Below the pieces are notes generated by a model. The model saw nothing but the letters and a program-made list of their open reading frames with translations. It was not told the origin of the DNA and searched no databases. The position numbers and the translations under genes are program-made. Positions 1 to 12,831 of a DNA stretch of 64,000 nt are shown here, one piece after another; position 1 is the first letter of the stretch, and each line of letters begins with the position of its first letter. The DNA is taken from positions 1 through 64,000 of the forward strand of contig JABYQR010000056.1 of assembly GCA_022592445.1 (NCBI GenBank). The letters run 5' to 3'. The DNA comes from Cytidiella melzeri (taxonomy: Eukaryota > Basidiomycota > Agaricomycetes > Polyporales > Irpicaceae).

Positions 1-133
1 AAAAAAAACTACGCAAAGCTGAGTGAATGCAATCGACTACTCGCAGGACAAATGATAAACTACTGCTACAAGGAAGGCCCAGCTGGGCTCTTAAAGTTAA
101 AGATAAATATCCTACAACCCTCAAGCTGCGTAT

Positions 134-2440
134 TCAGTGGCTTGCCAAAACTCCACCAGGATTGATCCATCGTAGATCCTCGAATAGCACATCCTCTTCT
201 TCGTTCTTACTGTGGGAGCTAGTGAAAGCGTAACGCGACCCGTGCGATGCCGTTGCGTGACACAACGGTTCGTCTTTGAGAGTGTCGTCAACGGTGTTGT
301 CCTTGTCGCGGCTGATCCATGCTCGGTCCATCCCTAAGAAGATCATTCATACGATAAGCGAGTCTTCCAATGGCTGTGCGACACGAGAAAGAACGTACGT
401 TTTCGGATGGTGTTGACTGAGATACCACGCATCTCGTTGAACACGAGTGAATTGCCTTCCGAAGTAGGTTCCACGAAATACGGCTGCTTCTCGAGATGTT
501 CGAGGTGGAAACGTTTGGACGGGTCGAGGGCTAAAAGCTGCCGTATTCAGAGTCTTATATTAGCGTCTGAGACCAGTTATCATGAGGACGGATACTCACT
601 CCGGCCATCATCTCAATTTCGTCCTCATCTAGGAAGTTCGCGCGATATGCGATGTACGACTGCGCGGATTTGCCTTCCCTTTGCCACGTGATGTAAAAGT
701 TAATGGCACGCTCGTCTGGAAAGAGTGCCTGTAGCAGACATGTTACATCAGTACTGCGGTAATCCTGAGAAGCAGCTCGAGATGTGACGCACGTCGCCGA
801 CCAACAGGTCATACACCAAACAGCCCAAAGCCCACCAATCGACCATGATCCCGTACCATTCTCGGCGATAAATCTCGGGAGCCAAGTATTCCTTGGTGCC
901 AATGTAACGTTTGGAATAATGACGCCAGCATTTCAGCGATTCGGACGGATCCTCGTGAACCCAAGCGTTGGTGAAATCTGTTATGCGGACGAAGGCTTTG
1001 TTAGCGCCGGGAATGATGAGGATGTTCTCGGGCTTGATGTCTCTGTGGATGACACCCATGGCGTGCAAGGCGTCGATGCCCAAGGCCTATAAGATATGGG
1101 TGAGTGCCAGAAAGCGCTGTGAGTCAAGACACGTACGATCTGGGCAATCCATCTCCGTACGGTGGAAGGAGGTACAGCGGACGAGAGGACGGAAAATAGA
1201 TCTGTTTCCATGAGGTCCTGTGTCGAGTTGTCAATTATGTGGCGAGCGACAGAGAGCAGGGTTTCAGACTTACCATAACAAACACGACTCTCTCCGGGTC
1301 TTGCAATACACCATGCAGTTCCATTAGCCATTTCTTCTGCTGTTCGCTTGCTGTCGCTATCCGCTTGTACGCCAGCATCTCCGCGCGCATCCCATAGATT
1401 AGGTCACATACGCCCCTGTACGACACATTCGAGCTCGAGTCAGAGTCCGAGGTGCTAGAGTCTGGGTATTTGGAATAGTGCCCGCGCCCGCGTGCCCGAT
1501 CCTTCATGCACACTTTCAGGCAAAGAACCCGTCCAGTCGAAATATCACGAGCTGCGTATGCAGAGCCATAGCTTCCGTTATTCAGTGACTCTAAGAATTG
1601 GAAGGGGCCAACATGCTGATTATGGGGCGACTGCGCAAGCGCCGATCCGCGATGATGGTATCTGGGTCTAGGGGACTTCGAGCTGGGGCTGGTACTCGTT
1701 TGAACAGAGCGCAGGGCTTTCTCTGAAGCAGACTCTGAGCCAGAAGTGGGAGAAGTAGGGGAGATTGGCGGAGGGGATATATAGAAGGATCCGCGTGCCT
1801 GCGGAAGTCCGCACTGAGATGTAGAGGCACCGAACGCCTGCAGGTCATCTATCACTGCGGCTGGGGACAATAAGCTCGTGGGCGATGCTGGCGCGCATTC
1901 TTCCGAGGATGATGAGGATGATGCTGACGACGAAACGCAAGACAGACTGCCTGGATACCGAGCAGTGGCCGCGGTATGAGGGCTCGGAGAAACAGTGCTG
2001 ATAGTGATGCTTGGGGCGCTTGATCCCTCAGAGTCCGATGAAGATATCGACGAATCTGTGTCGTAGGATAGGTCCCGAGTCAACGATCTGCGAGGACGTT
2101 GAATTTGTATCGAAGATGAGAGTAGCTGTGGGAGCGGGATCGTGATTTTCAAAGGAGCGCGCAAGGCGTCTGGCTTGGAGAATACTAGTTTGCTTGATGA
2201 GTGTGGAGAGACGTTTGAAGATGCATTCCTGGAAGGCGAGAGAGAGTTGGCCACCTTGGCCAATACGGAGACGGCTGGCATGCCTGGGCGTGGCGTCGAT
2301 GAACTGATGCGTCGTTTGCGAGTGTGGTGTATTGGCATAGACGTGAGGTGCGAGGGGGAAGTGGAAAGCGGTTGGCTTCTCCCAGAGACATCATACGCAG
2401 ACTTATAGGTCGGATGCGTGCAATTCCATGCCATGACCAT
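134..2440 (-). CDS. Ser/Thr protein kinase with long Ser-rich N-terminus
   Basis: Spliced gene whose first ~250 residues are low-complexity Ser/Pro-rich sequence, followed by a protein kinase domain. Visible motifs are a glycine loop (NNGSYGSAYAA), the ATP-binding lysine in LCLKV, the catalytic loop HRDIKPEN (near 1030), an activation segment ending GTKEYLAPE and the helix motif DWWALGCLVYDLL. Where a kinase normally has DFG this one reads DFT (TDFTNAW, around 980), so metal binding may be altered. The first exon runs from 2440 to about 1274, the next about 1217-1137, the next starts about 1086; further exons reach a C-terminal stop near 134 (ends GGVLASH). The activation segment and C-terminal tail resemble AGC kinases, but no specific subfamily is recognised. 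ATGs at 2440 and 2434 are both possible, and a start further in (before PIHHTRKRR) cannot be excluded. It diverges from the thioesterase gene. Confidence 0.8.
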
Positions 2441-3186
2441 AGCCGATATTGCCTTCGCGAGGACTACCTGTCTTCATCTGGTTCATGTGATTGGCCAAAA
2501 GAAGCGATAACGGCATGCCCGTCAGTGTAATGGCCCATTCCTGGGAGAGACGACTATCAGTGAACAAAATTTTCTGCTTTGAAGAAGACTTGAGCTGTTT
2601 GTCCTCACGTCTGAGACCAGGAGGTGGATCAATACGCACCATGGCCCATGACAGTTGCGATTGAGCCTAAACGATGACGAACGCGGGGTCGACGCTGGAA
2701 GGCTGCCTTTCAGAGAAGCTCTGCGCACGGCATCACGTCGGCACCCACACGTTCTTTCAATGAAATCTCTTCACGGTGGCTGTGCGAGGCGTGCAGAGAC
2801 ATCCCAGGTCAGTCGAAGATCTGTTCACGTTCCTGCGAAGAACGTAATAAGCTGGCAAAAAAAACCTTATAGCGCTCTGCATCGCTATTACCTCCGAACT
2901 CTCCTCGTAATCTGCACCAGAGATTCTCCGACAAGATGGCGAGGGAGACATGGCTTAAGCCGTTAGGTGGACTGAATGCCATTGAAGTGTGGCCAGATGC
3001 GAGTGCGAGAGCCATAATATCATGGCAAGATGTGGTATACGACTATGCCCACTCGGGAATCGATCGGCGACAGGCCAGTCGCCGTGCCGGCATTCAGCGG
3101 GATGGGTTTGCACGGATGGCCGTCGTGCCTCCTTCAAGTCTATCTCCCTCCAGCACGGCTGCACAGCGAAGCTTCGAGCGACTGGA
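2441..3186. other. Intergenic region between divergent genes
   Basis: About 745 bases separate the kinase start from the thioesterase start. Short open frames on both strands show no recognisable domain. The region probably holds the two promoters, and possibly an unrecognised 5' exon of the kinase. Confidence 0.4.
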
Positions 3187-3728
3187 ATGGCTGAAGTCAA
3201 AGAATACAAGGTCCGTAGACGGGACCATTATCCATACTTCCTCTCCTATCGCACGCGTTGGTGAGTGTTGCGACGTTCTTTCCAGGATGTCCTCGCTGCA
3301 ATGATAACAATCAACTTAACAATGCATATAGGAGCGATAACGACCAATACTCACACATTAACAACTCGATCTACTACCACTTCTTCGACTCCATCGTCAA
3401 CACCTATCTCATCACCCATTGCGGCTTGACACCTCCACACGGGGAACGTATAGGGCTTGTTGTGTCGTCCTTTTGTCATTTCTTCGCGCCATTGTCGTTC
3501 CCATCCGTGCTGGACCTAGGCTTGAGAGTGGGCAAGTTGGGGAACAGTTCTGTCACGTATGAAGTAGGAGTGTTCGAAGAGGGCAAGGACCAGCCGAGCG
3601 CAGTCGGGGGCTATACGCATGTTTTTGTGGAAAATGAAAGCAGGAAGAGTGCTGCGATGAATGCAAAGACGAGGGAGGGGTTAGCAAGGCTTTTGAGCCT
3701 ACAATCACGCTCGCAATCCAAGCTGTAA
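3187..3728 (+). CDS. 4HBT-type (hot-dog) thioesterase-like protein
   Basis: Two exons, 3187-3260 and 3332-3728, joined across a 71-bp GTGAGT...TAG intron, give 156 residues. The join creates the sequence RTRWSDNDQYSHINN, the signature of 4-hydroxybenzoyl-CoA thioesterase family proteins (Asp in WSDND, then HINNSIYYHFFD). Family members hydrolyse acyl-CoA or acyl-ACP thioesters as multimers of a single hot-dog domain, and this length fits a single-domain enzyme. No targeting signal is evident. The ATG at 3187 was chosen because it leads directly into the conserved start of the fold (VRRRDHYPYFLSYRTRW). The substrate cannot be predicted. Confidence 0.82.
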
Positions 3729-3978
3729 TCCGCCAGAAAAACGTACAAACATGATTTTTACTTTGACATACAAGAGCCAGAGAGCCTATGTCTTCGTAGG
3801 TTGATATTTCTCGACAGTGTAATCTTTGTGGCGACAAAGTGTGATTCTGTGAAGACGAAACCCGACTGTCGCGATCACGTGAGACAAGTTCAAAAGCGCG
3901 TACCCCGCGTGTTTCCCGCCGCTTGTCCTGCGACACTTCTACACGCACCTTGACGATACCCTCAACCACCGTCTCTCT

Positions 3979-5756
3979 ATGTCCCACACACCCAGAACTC
4001 CTGCCCGCCACAGATCCAGGTCAGAAGTCAAGACACCGTTGACTGGGGCGTCTGTAAACGTCTTCAACAATTCGCCAACAAAGTACTCAAAGGCTGGAGC
4101 GGCAGACTTCACCAACCCTTTCATCACCTCCGGCCCTAGTCGAGCTGGGTCGCCCATCAAGCGTACCACTGGTGGGTCAATCCCTATCTCAAAGAGTCTT
4201 CAAAGGCAGGCTAGCGCAGGCGTCATCCGTAAAGGAGGCGTCGAGAGCAGACTTGACGTAGTTACCCGTGACTACGTTCCACCACCACCAAAACCTGAAT
4301 CCAAGCGTTCAAAATCTCAACCAGCCGTATGTCAGATTTTTTCCATCAGTCTGCTGAGAGTGTGCTAAAAAAGCTCCCCTTGACAGCAGCGAGACACCCG
4401 TGATCGGTTCATTACTACACGCGACACCGCCGACGAAGTCGCAGCCACCCTCGAACTCATGTCGCTCGATTCACACACATCTTCCCCAGGACACACCGCC
4501 CGCCTAGCAGCAGCAACCGGTGTTCCCCTCAACAAACGTATCCTGGCATATCACGAGCCTCCACCACCCTCCGTCTCAGACTCTCTACTCTCCCAACAAC
4601 GCGAACTTGTTCGTCCTTTGTACGCTCGCCCTGGCGCCTTACCCACCTCCACTGGGGCGACAACAAACAAGGCGCGGAAGATCTCCACACAACCTGAACG
4701 GGTGCTGGACGCGCCTGGCATCGTGGACGATTTCTATTTGAACCTGCTCAGCTGGAGTTCTCTGAACACGCTGGCTGTCGCGCTGGAGGGAGCAATGTAC
4801 GTCTGGAAGGCCGATTCGGGCGAGGTCGTGCAGCTTGGAGAAGCGCCGGAAGGCTGTTATGTCTCTTCAGTCTCTTTCTCTCAGGACGGGTTATATCTCG
4901 GCGTTGGTTTGAGCAATGGAGCAGTGGAGCTATGGGACGTGGAGGGCCAGAGCAAGTTACGTACCATGGCAGGACATACGGCGCAAGTTGCAAGTCTGTC
5001 TTGGAACCAGCATGTTCTGAGTAGTGGATGTGGTGACGGTAGTATCTGGCACCACGATGTGCGAGTTTCCCGACATAAGGCTGGCGAGCTGCTCGGACAT
5101 CAGGGAGAGGTGTGTGGCCTGAGTTGGCGCGAGGATGGTGAATTGCTCGCAAGCGGTGGTAACGACAACGTCGTGAACGTCTGGGACGGCCGTATTGGTG
5201 ATGTCGCACCAGGCACAAGGACTGCAGCAAAATGGGTGAAGCGCAATCACACTGCTGCTGTGAAGGCAAGTCTTTCTGCCCGCTAGTGTGCCACCTGGGT
5301 GTACAAGTACTGATCAAAATCTCTCAGGCCATCGCGTGGTGTCCGTGGCAGCCTTCTCTCCTAGCCTCCGGAGGAGGCACCAACGACGCGACTGTGCACA
5401 TCTGGAACACAACCACAGGCTCACGTCTCCACTCTCTCACCACGCCTTCCCAAGTCACCTCGATCCAGTGGTCTCCGCACCGCAAGGAATTCTTGACCAC
5501 ACACGGTTTTCCGACCAACGCGATCATGGTCCACGCGTACCCGTCCATGGAGCGCGTGTGCGAAATACGCGACGCTCACGATGCGAGAGTTCTGTGGAGT
5601 GCTATTGGTCCTGCGGGGGACGTTGTGTGCACTGGTGCGGGCGATGAAAATCTCAAGTTTTGGCGGATATGGGATGTGCCGAAGGTGAAGAAGAACAAGG
5701 AGGCGAAGGAGTCTGGACGGGGGAGTACGAGCAGTGGGATATTGGGTATCCGGTAA
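3979..5756 (+). CDS. CDC20: APC/C activator Cdc20 (WD40)
   Basis: Three exons (3979-4326, 4387-5265, 5328-5756) encode about 551 residues. Cdc20 recruits substrates such as securin and mitotic cyclins to the anaphase-promoting complex. Near residues 120-126 is a C-box-like DRFITTR; a KILR-like motif follows in NKRILAYHEPPP; then VLDAPGIVDDFYLNLLSWS opens a seven-bladed WD40 propeller, and the protein ends in the Ile-Arg tail (LGIR) used to dock on APC/C. The wording of the KILR region and propeller entry fits Cdc20/Slp1 better than Cdh1/Fizzy-related. Intron 1 is GTATGT...CAG (the acceptor could be 3 nt later). Intron 2 (5266-5327) must begin with GC (AAG|GCAAGT) to give the conserved AAVKAIAWCPW, so it is a GC-AG intron. 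Confidence 0.93.
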
Positions 5757-6700
5757 AGACACTAAAGAGTCGACGGTGGCTCTTGAGAAGGTTGGCCCAG
5801 ACACCGTTGTCGAGATGTGCCTGTACTGCCCCCATTGTCAGGCATTGCGTTCTCTTACGTGTTGAGTTTTATTCTTGTGAATCACTATGCGATACCCCAT
5901 AGTGGAGGATTTGAGAATGAATTCCCGCCACGGACATCACAATTTCCCAGCTAAGATCGCTCACCTCTCCCTCAGGCTTACTCATGTAGTGTGTGCTGAT
6001 TTCTATCGTTCAAGGCCTCGAAGATGAATCCACCCTTACGACGCACCGCGGGTCAGTTGATTTGAACGCGTCTCCAGTGCAGACAGATTCTTCCGCCCGC
6101 TGTCTCTCGTTCGATTGTGAACAACCTCCTCGGTTGTGGCGGATTTCGGTGTTGTTGGGGCAGCCGCCGCTGTGTCCGAAACGTGCACGAGCGACTTGAA
6201 TTGTGCATGATAATATTTTGGCTAACGAACTCGTCCAAAGGCTGTCCTCTGCAGAGAGGCTTTGCTCTCGAATGTGAGTACGTCGCGGTTGACGTCGGCG
6301 GTAGCGCAACAAGTGGCGAGCTCGAGTACGTAATAGTCTTGTCGGTCAGTGTCATTTGTTGAAACCTCACATGTACAGACTCATGACCTTTATAGAAGAT
6401 CTGCCGGAAACACTCTTCACTTTTGGTACTCACACGACATTCAAGCATTGTACTGCGGACCACCAGTCGTTTGACACGATGCAGACACTTTCCATTCGGA
6501 CACTCTGGGACGAACAGTACAATTACAATAATGGAGGACTCTTATGACCTTGAGAAAGTAGTTACACGGTTGACTTTATGATTTGCGGGTGGTTATATGC
6601 GCTTTGTTTGTAATGTTTGGGTCCTTTGGGAATGCGTGGGTCTAGAGTCTGAACGTACATGCAATGTCAGTACAACATGTAGTCAGAACTGTTGCGCCAC
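5757..6700. other. Gene-free or unresolved stretch
   Basis: No recognisable protein was found. One possible start is the ATG at 6024, which reads MNPPLRRTAG and then meets a donor-like GTCAGT at 6052, but no downstream exon chain could be assembled convincingly. The open frames at 6053-6463 (-) and 6356-6547 (+) have no known motifs. Confidence 0.35.
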
Positions 6701-7190
6701 TTACACGTCGCTGGTGACAGACTCTGAGCTGTGGCTGGACACGGCGGCAGAGCTGCGGGCAATGGCACCGAGGTCAACATCTACGGACATGAGAGTCAGG
6801 AACAACATCCAAGCAAGTGACCACACCAACGTACCTGGTGACTTGAGCGCGTTCTTGCGAAACTGCAGGGCTTGACCCTTCTCCTGCTCAGAGAGAGCGG
6901 GGGAGCTCTTGCGACGAGGTTGAGGCGGCTGAATGGCTAGGAGAGTGGTCTCAGTTTCGTGAATGTCTCTTAGGGTGTTGAGCGGACAGACCTTCGGTAT
7001 TCTCGGTATTCTCCGTGTCGCTTTGCTCGTCAAAGGCAGCCTGCTCTTCGAGGTCGCGCTCATCCTCGAGCGAGCCCCAGTTGTGCGGGCCTGCGCCGTT
7101 CTTCGGGGTGCGCTTGTCGATGCCAGTCTTGGACTCTGAGCGGTCCCTGGCGATGGCGCGAGGGAAGATGGCACGCTCCGTACGAGTCAT
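6701..7190 (-). CDS. Small HABP4/Stm1-like RNA-binding protein
   Basis: Three exons (7190-6992, 6936-6835, 6780-6701) with introns of 55 and 54 bp give about 126 residues. The first exon carries the basic stretch TPKNGAGPHNWGSLEDE, resembling the hyaluronan/mRNA-binding (HABP4_PAI-RBP1) and yeast Stm1/Stf2 glycine-tryptophan motif. The second carries LSEQEKGQALQFRKNALKS, and the third a short Ser-rich tail. The protein is hydrophilic, highly charged and probably largely disordered. Related proteins bind ribosomes or RNA, or help desiccation tolerance; which applies here is not visible. The short introns and consistent phase-1 joins support the model. It diverges from the inositol phosphatase gene. 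Confidence 0.65.
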
Positions 7191-7718
7191 TGTTGTGGCG
7201 AAGGTGGTGGCAGAGTTGGATGTTGTGGGTAACGACGATGAAGGAGAGACGAAAGACGAGAAAATTCGCGAGAGACGGGTTATATAGGGGGGAGCAGTGC
7301 TCCTCCCTGCTCCTTAGTCGCGTGACCTCGGCGAACAAACGAACTGGATCCAGCCGTTCTATTGCGCTCTAGAAACGTCGCGTAGTGTTTGCATGTCCAT
7401 CACGTAACATACCGCAGCCTATAGCCAAGCCATTACGCCGTGCTTTGTTCTCGACCACGCTGCTGTCGACGCTGTCAGTCGCGACTAAGGCCATGGGTGG
7501 CCAGTGTCTACAACTGTGCGGCAGTTTCCGTGACCTCATCTGCCGTTCGGCCCGGTTCTAACCACATTCCTTCGTGGCGTGAGAATATTGCATACCTGCG
7601 AACCAATGCAGGGCATCACGATCAGCACATGCGACTCAACTTGCTAATTACCAAGTAGTAAGTGTCTACCTCGTCAAGCAACGCTCATGCCGTCTCACAA
7701 CACTGTACAACGTAGGAG
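7191..7718. other. Divergent promoter region
   Basis: About 530 bases lie between the HABP4-like start and the phosphatase start. A TATA-like TTATATAG lies on the plus strand at 7279-7286, roughly 90 bases from the 7190 start. Short open frames here have no recognisable content. Confidence 0.4.
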
Positions 7719-10700
7719 ATGGCAGAAACCCCAGCCCAGATAGTCGCAAGTCTCTTGCGCGACTCTGAGGACGCCAAGATTGCCATAGAAACGCGTCTAT
7801 GGGAGCAAGTCGATCCTGATACCGACGCTGGTCCAGACAGTCTTTCAGGTAGCCATGAACAAGGCAGCGCTGTACAGCACAACAACACGACAAAGACGCG
7901 TATCATTGCTGTTGTAACCCACTTGGATAGCACCACTGGCGATGAACAAGCATGGTTCGTGGTAATCTCGACTCTTGTCTCCAAATCGCATCGGGGGCTC
8001 TGTTTTATTGCTGTCTACGACGGTCAGGTGGGGTAGAGCATAGGCATGTGATCTTCCGAGCAACGGGCGTTGGTCGCTCAATTCTGTGCCGTGCATTCAA
8101 CAGGCGGAAGCAATCCCCCAGAATGCATGCAGGAACTCGAGTTAGCTCTCTTCACAAATCGCTCGGTATCAGCAGCTCTACTGAGACTCATCTGCGATTT
8201 ATATTTTACGACTCCAGCCTTGATCTCATCTCTTACTTCCCTCTCATGTCAGACATTGGCACATGGGACCGTGCATGATGCCGTGGCTTTGTATCTGATA
8301 CCGACCGGAAACCGCTCCTCGTGGGCTGCTGTCGGTTTGTCATGGTGAATGCTACGATGATTATCGCAGTGAGCTTTATTGCACTATGAGCTTAGATATA
8401 CTAGATCAAACTACAGCGCGACTGATCATTGCATTTCAACAGCTTGTTCTGCTACAAGCCAAGAGCAGTCACATCCACCTACACTGTCGAGCACATGTTC
8501 CCGATCATCGACGGGTTTTCAATCTCTATGGCTCAATCGCGACGGCAGACTATCGATCTCTCCGCCAGCTCTAGCGCAAGCGCGCTGAACGAATCACGGT
8601 CAGGTCAGATTGTCTCACTGTAACCGATAAGCATGTTTACCAATGAGCACCGCACACACAGAACTGACACTGACAATCAACTCTGGAGGCGGCCACGCGA
8701 ATGAGCCTCTCATCTTGATCACGCAAGATATACAGCGACTCAGACTTCTCCTGGCGGAATGCAAGCGTTTGCGTGACATTTCCGGTACGCAGTTCATAGT
8801 TTTCGTCCAGCGTAACACTTCGGACTTACCTTGAGCTCTAGTCGCAAACACAGAACCTGGCGTGAAACCTGTATATGCATGGGTATTACCCTACACCTTT
8901 CGTCCGAATGCTGCTATACGTAAGCTACTCCCTTACGTCTGCTGTTATCATCTAGAAACGCATGATGACTCGTCCGGTCGCAGTGTCGCCTATTCCCCAG
9001 GATCTCAGGCATGCCCCCAGACCGGTACACGAGCTGTTGGCCGAAGTACCTGCCGGCTCGAGTACACCTGCAACGGATGCTTTCGATATCTCAGTCATTC
9101 GCGAAGATTGGATCCGATCCCAGATTCGTCAGAGGTGCTGTGCTCTAGCTGCAGAAGGACAGCAGACGCTTTTGAAGTGCGTGCAATGCGTTCCACCGGC
9201 AGAGGCTGCAGAGCTGACAAATTCGTGGCACGCTTGCAACTTAATCACTTCTTCTTCCCGCCAGATTGCGCATCGGGACCTTCAATGTCAACGGAAACCT
9301 GCCATCGCAGGATCTGGCAGCCTGGGTCGGGGTCCAGTCCGAGTCCAGCAAGTGTATCCCACCGTTGCCGGAGGTGTCGCCCTTTCATGTTGAAGACCCA
9401 ACAAGCAGCCCTCTGGATGCTGTGGTAGCAGAATTAGCTGTAGCCGACGATGCTTCCAGCTCAAAGGAATCGATGCCCTCTGTCTCTGCATCTCATGATT
9501 CCGATGTCACTGCTGTATATGATGAAGTTGGGAAGACCGTGCAACTTGAAGAGGAGCCAGATCTTATCGTTCTCGGCTTCCAAGAGCTAGATCTATCGGC
9601 AGGCGCGCTGCTGTACTCGACTGAGAAGGCGAGAGAAGAAGCGTGGCTTACGGCTGTCATGGCTGGTCTTGGAGCGAAGGCTGCGTATTATGAAAAGGTT
9701 CGGGATCTACTACGGGCTCTTGGCCGTTGCTGAATTGTTGTGTAGCTTTCATCGAAACAGCTGGTTGGCATGTTATTAGTTGTCATCGTGAAGTGCAGCG
9801 TTAGGAGTTGTTTTACCCAAGTTCAAACATCATCTGTCGGAGCTGGAATTATGGGTCTTATGGTAAGGCAACACCAGCTGGTGCTTGATTTATACACGGA
9901 CTGAAACACACTCACTCCATGATTTCAGGGAAACAAGGGCGGCACCGCGCTCCGACTCACCTTCATGCCCGAACCTACCGCACAGGCGGCATCACCTCGT
10001 CCCGTCGTGCTAACATTCGTGAACGCACATCTCGCAGCGTTTGACGAAATGTACGAAAAGCGCAATGCAGACTTCCACGACCTGTCGAAGCGACTTTCCT
10101 TTGATTCGGGGATTTCTGTGAACGAAATAGAGGAGCATGGTGTCACGCCTTCATCGTGGCGCTCGGTCCCGCTCACAGTGTATCAATCCGACGCCTTGTT
10201 TTGGCTCGGCGGTACGGCGCTCAGTACACGCGTCCCTTTCCAGCCTATTCACGCACTTTCACACAGATCTCAACTACCGACTGAACCTCTCCGACCCTGA
10301 TGTCCGCTCACTCCTGGCACAGGAACAAGATCGGCCTCTCAACCTCCCGGAGCTATTGAAATACGACCAGGTTCGTCGGAATGTTTGTTCTCTCTTTGAT
10401 CCGCCGCAGTGGAGGCTCACAGTGTTCCGTGCTTACAAGCTGAAGACCGCTATGCGGACGCGCAGCGCTTTTGCGCATTTCAAAGAATTTCCGATCACGC
10501 ATTTACCGTCAGTGTCTCTCCCGATGCATGACCTCATGATAGCAGATTTGCGCTTACAGTCCGCTATGTTGTTGTGAACAGCACATATCGCTTCACTCCG
10601 GGTGTCTTGACTGATAGCCTCGGCTATGACATGAAGTGGGCGCTTCGTTCCTCGTCTGTATCTCGAGTTCCAACCTGATACACGAGCGGCAGACGCAAAC

Positions 10701-12562
10701 CCGCTTGGACGGACCGGATTTTACACATGTGTTCTTACAACGCAGATGTAACGCAGCTGAGCTACGCGTCACACCCGGAGATTACTATGAGCGACCACAG
10801 GCCAGTCTCCGCAGAGTTCACTGTCAATGTGCGCGCAATGCACCTGTGTTGTGATCCCGCTGTGGCTCATTGTATTTTTTCTTTAGGCACTCGTGGTAGA
10901 CTCTACGACGCTGGAGACATATGTGCACACCCTATGGAAAGATGTTGCTGATATTGAGCATGCAGAATCGGGCCCACAGCTAGTGGTAGAGCCATCTACG
11001 ATCGACTTCGGAAATATTGGGTTTGTGCTCTTCTGTTTTCTTCTTGCTTGCCCGAAGGGATTCTAACAGGTGGCGTGTAAAATCATCTATTTTAGGTACA
11101 AACGGCCCGATCGCCAGGTGTTGCGAGTTGAGAACGCCGGAAAGGTTAGGCTCACAGACTGCCCCAAGTCATACAAATTCGTATCTTACGGATCACGACC
11201 ACAACAGATCGCCTCGACGTTCAGGTTTATATCGGTGGCGCCTGGTGCCGACATTCGTAAGTGTTCTACCGACCCCCTTGGTCGCTCACAATCTGAATAG
11301 GGAATCGCACAGACCCGCGCTGGTTGCAGATTGAGCCAATCGCTGTAGGAGCAGTTTCTAGCAGTGCCGTTACGTTCCCTGATGAACGCCGTCTTTGCTT
11401 TGGTAGGGCTTCGTGCCCGCCGGTGAGCACATCGAAGTCGTGTTGTCCGTTGACATCGGGAATAGCGAGGCGGCTGTACTCAACCTGGAAGACGCAGCGA
11501 TGGAGGCTCTCTTGATCCTGCACACGTCATTAGGGAAGGACCATTTTGTGGCCATCAGTGGACTCTGGGGTACGTCCCGCATGATGTGCTTGTTCGCGCG
11601 AGATCTCCATTCTGAATAACGCGGTCACGGACGGGGATTGTAGAGCGCACATGTTTTGCGACTAGCTTGCAGCGCTTGGTTCGGATACCGTCGCCCGTCA
11701 GGTCGCTGGAGAAACCAGAGCTTGTGGCTGAGAGTCAAGCAGCCACCGCTCCGAAAGAGCTTATGCGACTTGTCAACTGGCTTATGAAATACGCAACGGA
11801 TATGGTTGGTGCTTTGGAGTTTTACATGAACTTGGAGCAGTGAGTTGACTATGTATAGGATGGTCTGTTCCTCCTGCCCGGAGAGCCTGCTAAGGTGACT
11901 ACGTTCCAAGAGGTAAGTGGTCGAGTCCCGAACAGCGACTATGGTACAATGTGTTTATGATGTGTCCGACAGTACCTGGACACGGGAGAGGAACTACCGG
12001 TGCCAAATGCGGTTGATAGGTTGCCACTGAGCTGGAGTGCTGCGCAATGTCTGTTGCAGTTCCTAGATTCTTTGCCCGATGCGTTGGCTCCTGTAGCACT
12101 GCATCCGCGATGTGCCAGCGTGTCGAGCAGAGAGGAAGCTTTCGAAGTACGTACTTGCCAAACTTTCGTACTGTCATCGGGATTGACAAACTTTTCTGTA
12201 CTTCCGTGCGCCTTATCTGTTCCAGTTGCTCAACGAGTTTCCCGGCGTTTCGGTCAATGTGTGTATGATTACCCAAAGATTCTGTTGCCTGCTGCTGACA
12301 GCTTTGGTTTGGAGGTTTGGATCGCTGTCACCTCCTTCTTGCACTTTGTATGCCAACAAGATGCTTCATCTGGTCACTCGAATCGGGCTGATAAGCTAGG
12401 TGTGTGATGTTTTTTTTGATCCGTGTGTTTCTGTTTGACGAAGACGGAATTGCGATAGCGGCTGTGTTCGCACCTGTATTGTTTCGAACAGACGGTGCTA
12501 GACCTTCGGCGGTGGTATCTCACGTGGGGTTAAGGAGATTCGTGGAGTCATTCATTGTGTAG
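7719..12562 (+). CDS. OCRL/INPP5B-type inositol polyphosphate 5-phosphatase
   Basis: Large intron-rich gene for a multidomain phosphoinositide 5-phosphatase that removes the 5-phosphate of PI(4,5)P2-type lipids on endosomal or Golgi membranes. The N-terminal exons (7719-7954, 8443 to about 8600, 8680-8790) resemble the PH-like domain of OCRL. The catalytic domain starts at RIGTFNVNGNLPS (about 9266) and contains PDLIVLGFQEL, GNKGGTALR, FVNAHLAAFD, FWLGDLNYRLNL (joined over an intron at about 10210-10267), RKPAWTDRIL and SDHRPV, so the active-site set looks intact. Then follow an ASH-like segment (VVEPSTIDFGNIG, about 10985) and a RhoGAP-like domain (LMRLVNWLMKYATDMDGLFL; later AAVFAPVLFRTD) ending at TAG 12560-12562. 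The first intron is 488 bp, far longer than the others. Some internal splice sites were not resolved base by base. Confidence 0.88.
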
Positions 12563-12831
12563 CTATAGGACTGTTATCGAGGGGAGGATGAGAAATGCAA
12601 TACATACCTGCTGATTAGCTGGTCACGAGAACCCGAGATATTGAGCAACGAAGATTGGGATGGACGGTATCAGATACGATACGATGAAGAGTCGGAGCAA
12701 ATGTGTAATTTGTATTGAAGTAATGTGGAACAATGTCAGAGAGAAAATTCGAAGGCTATTGACTAGCATACGGGAGAGCAGCCGCTCTATGAAGGTGGCG
12801 TTGAGCGCTGTCTCAGATGTTAAAATCGGGC

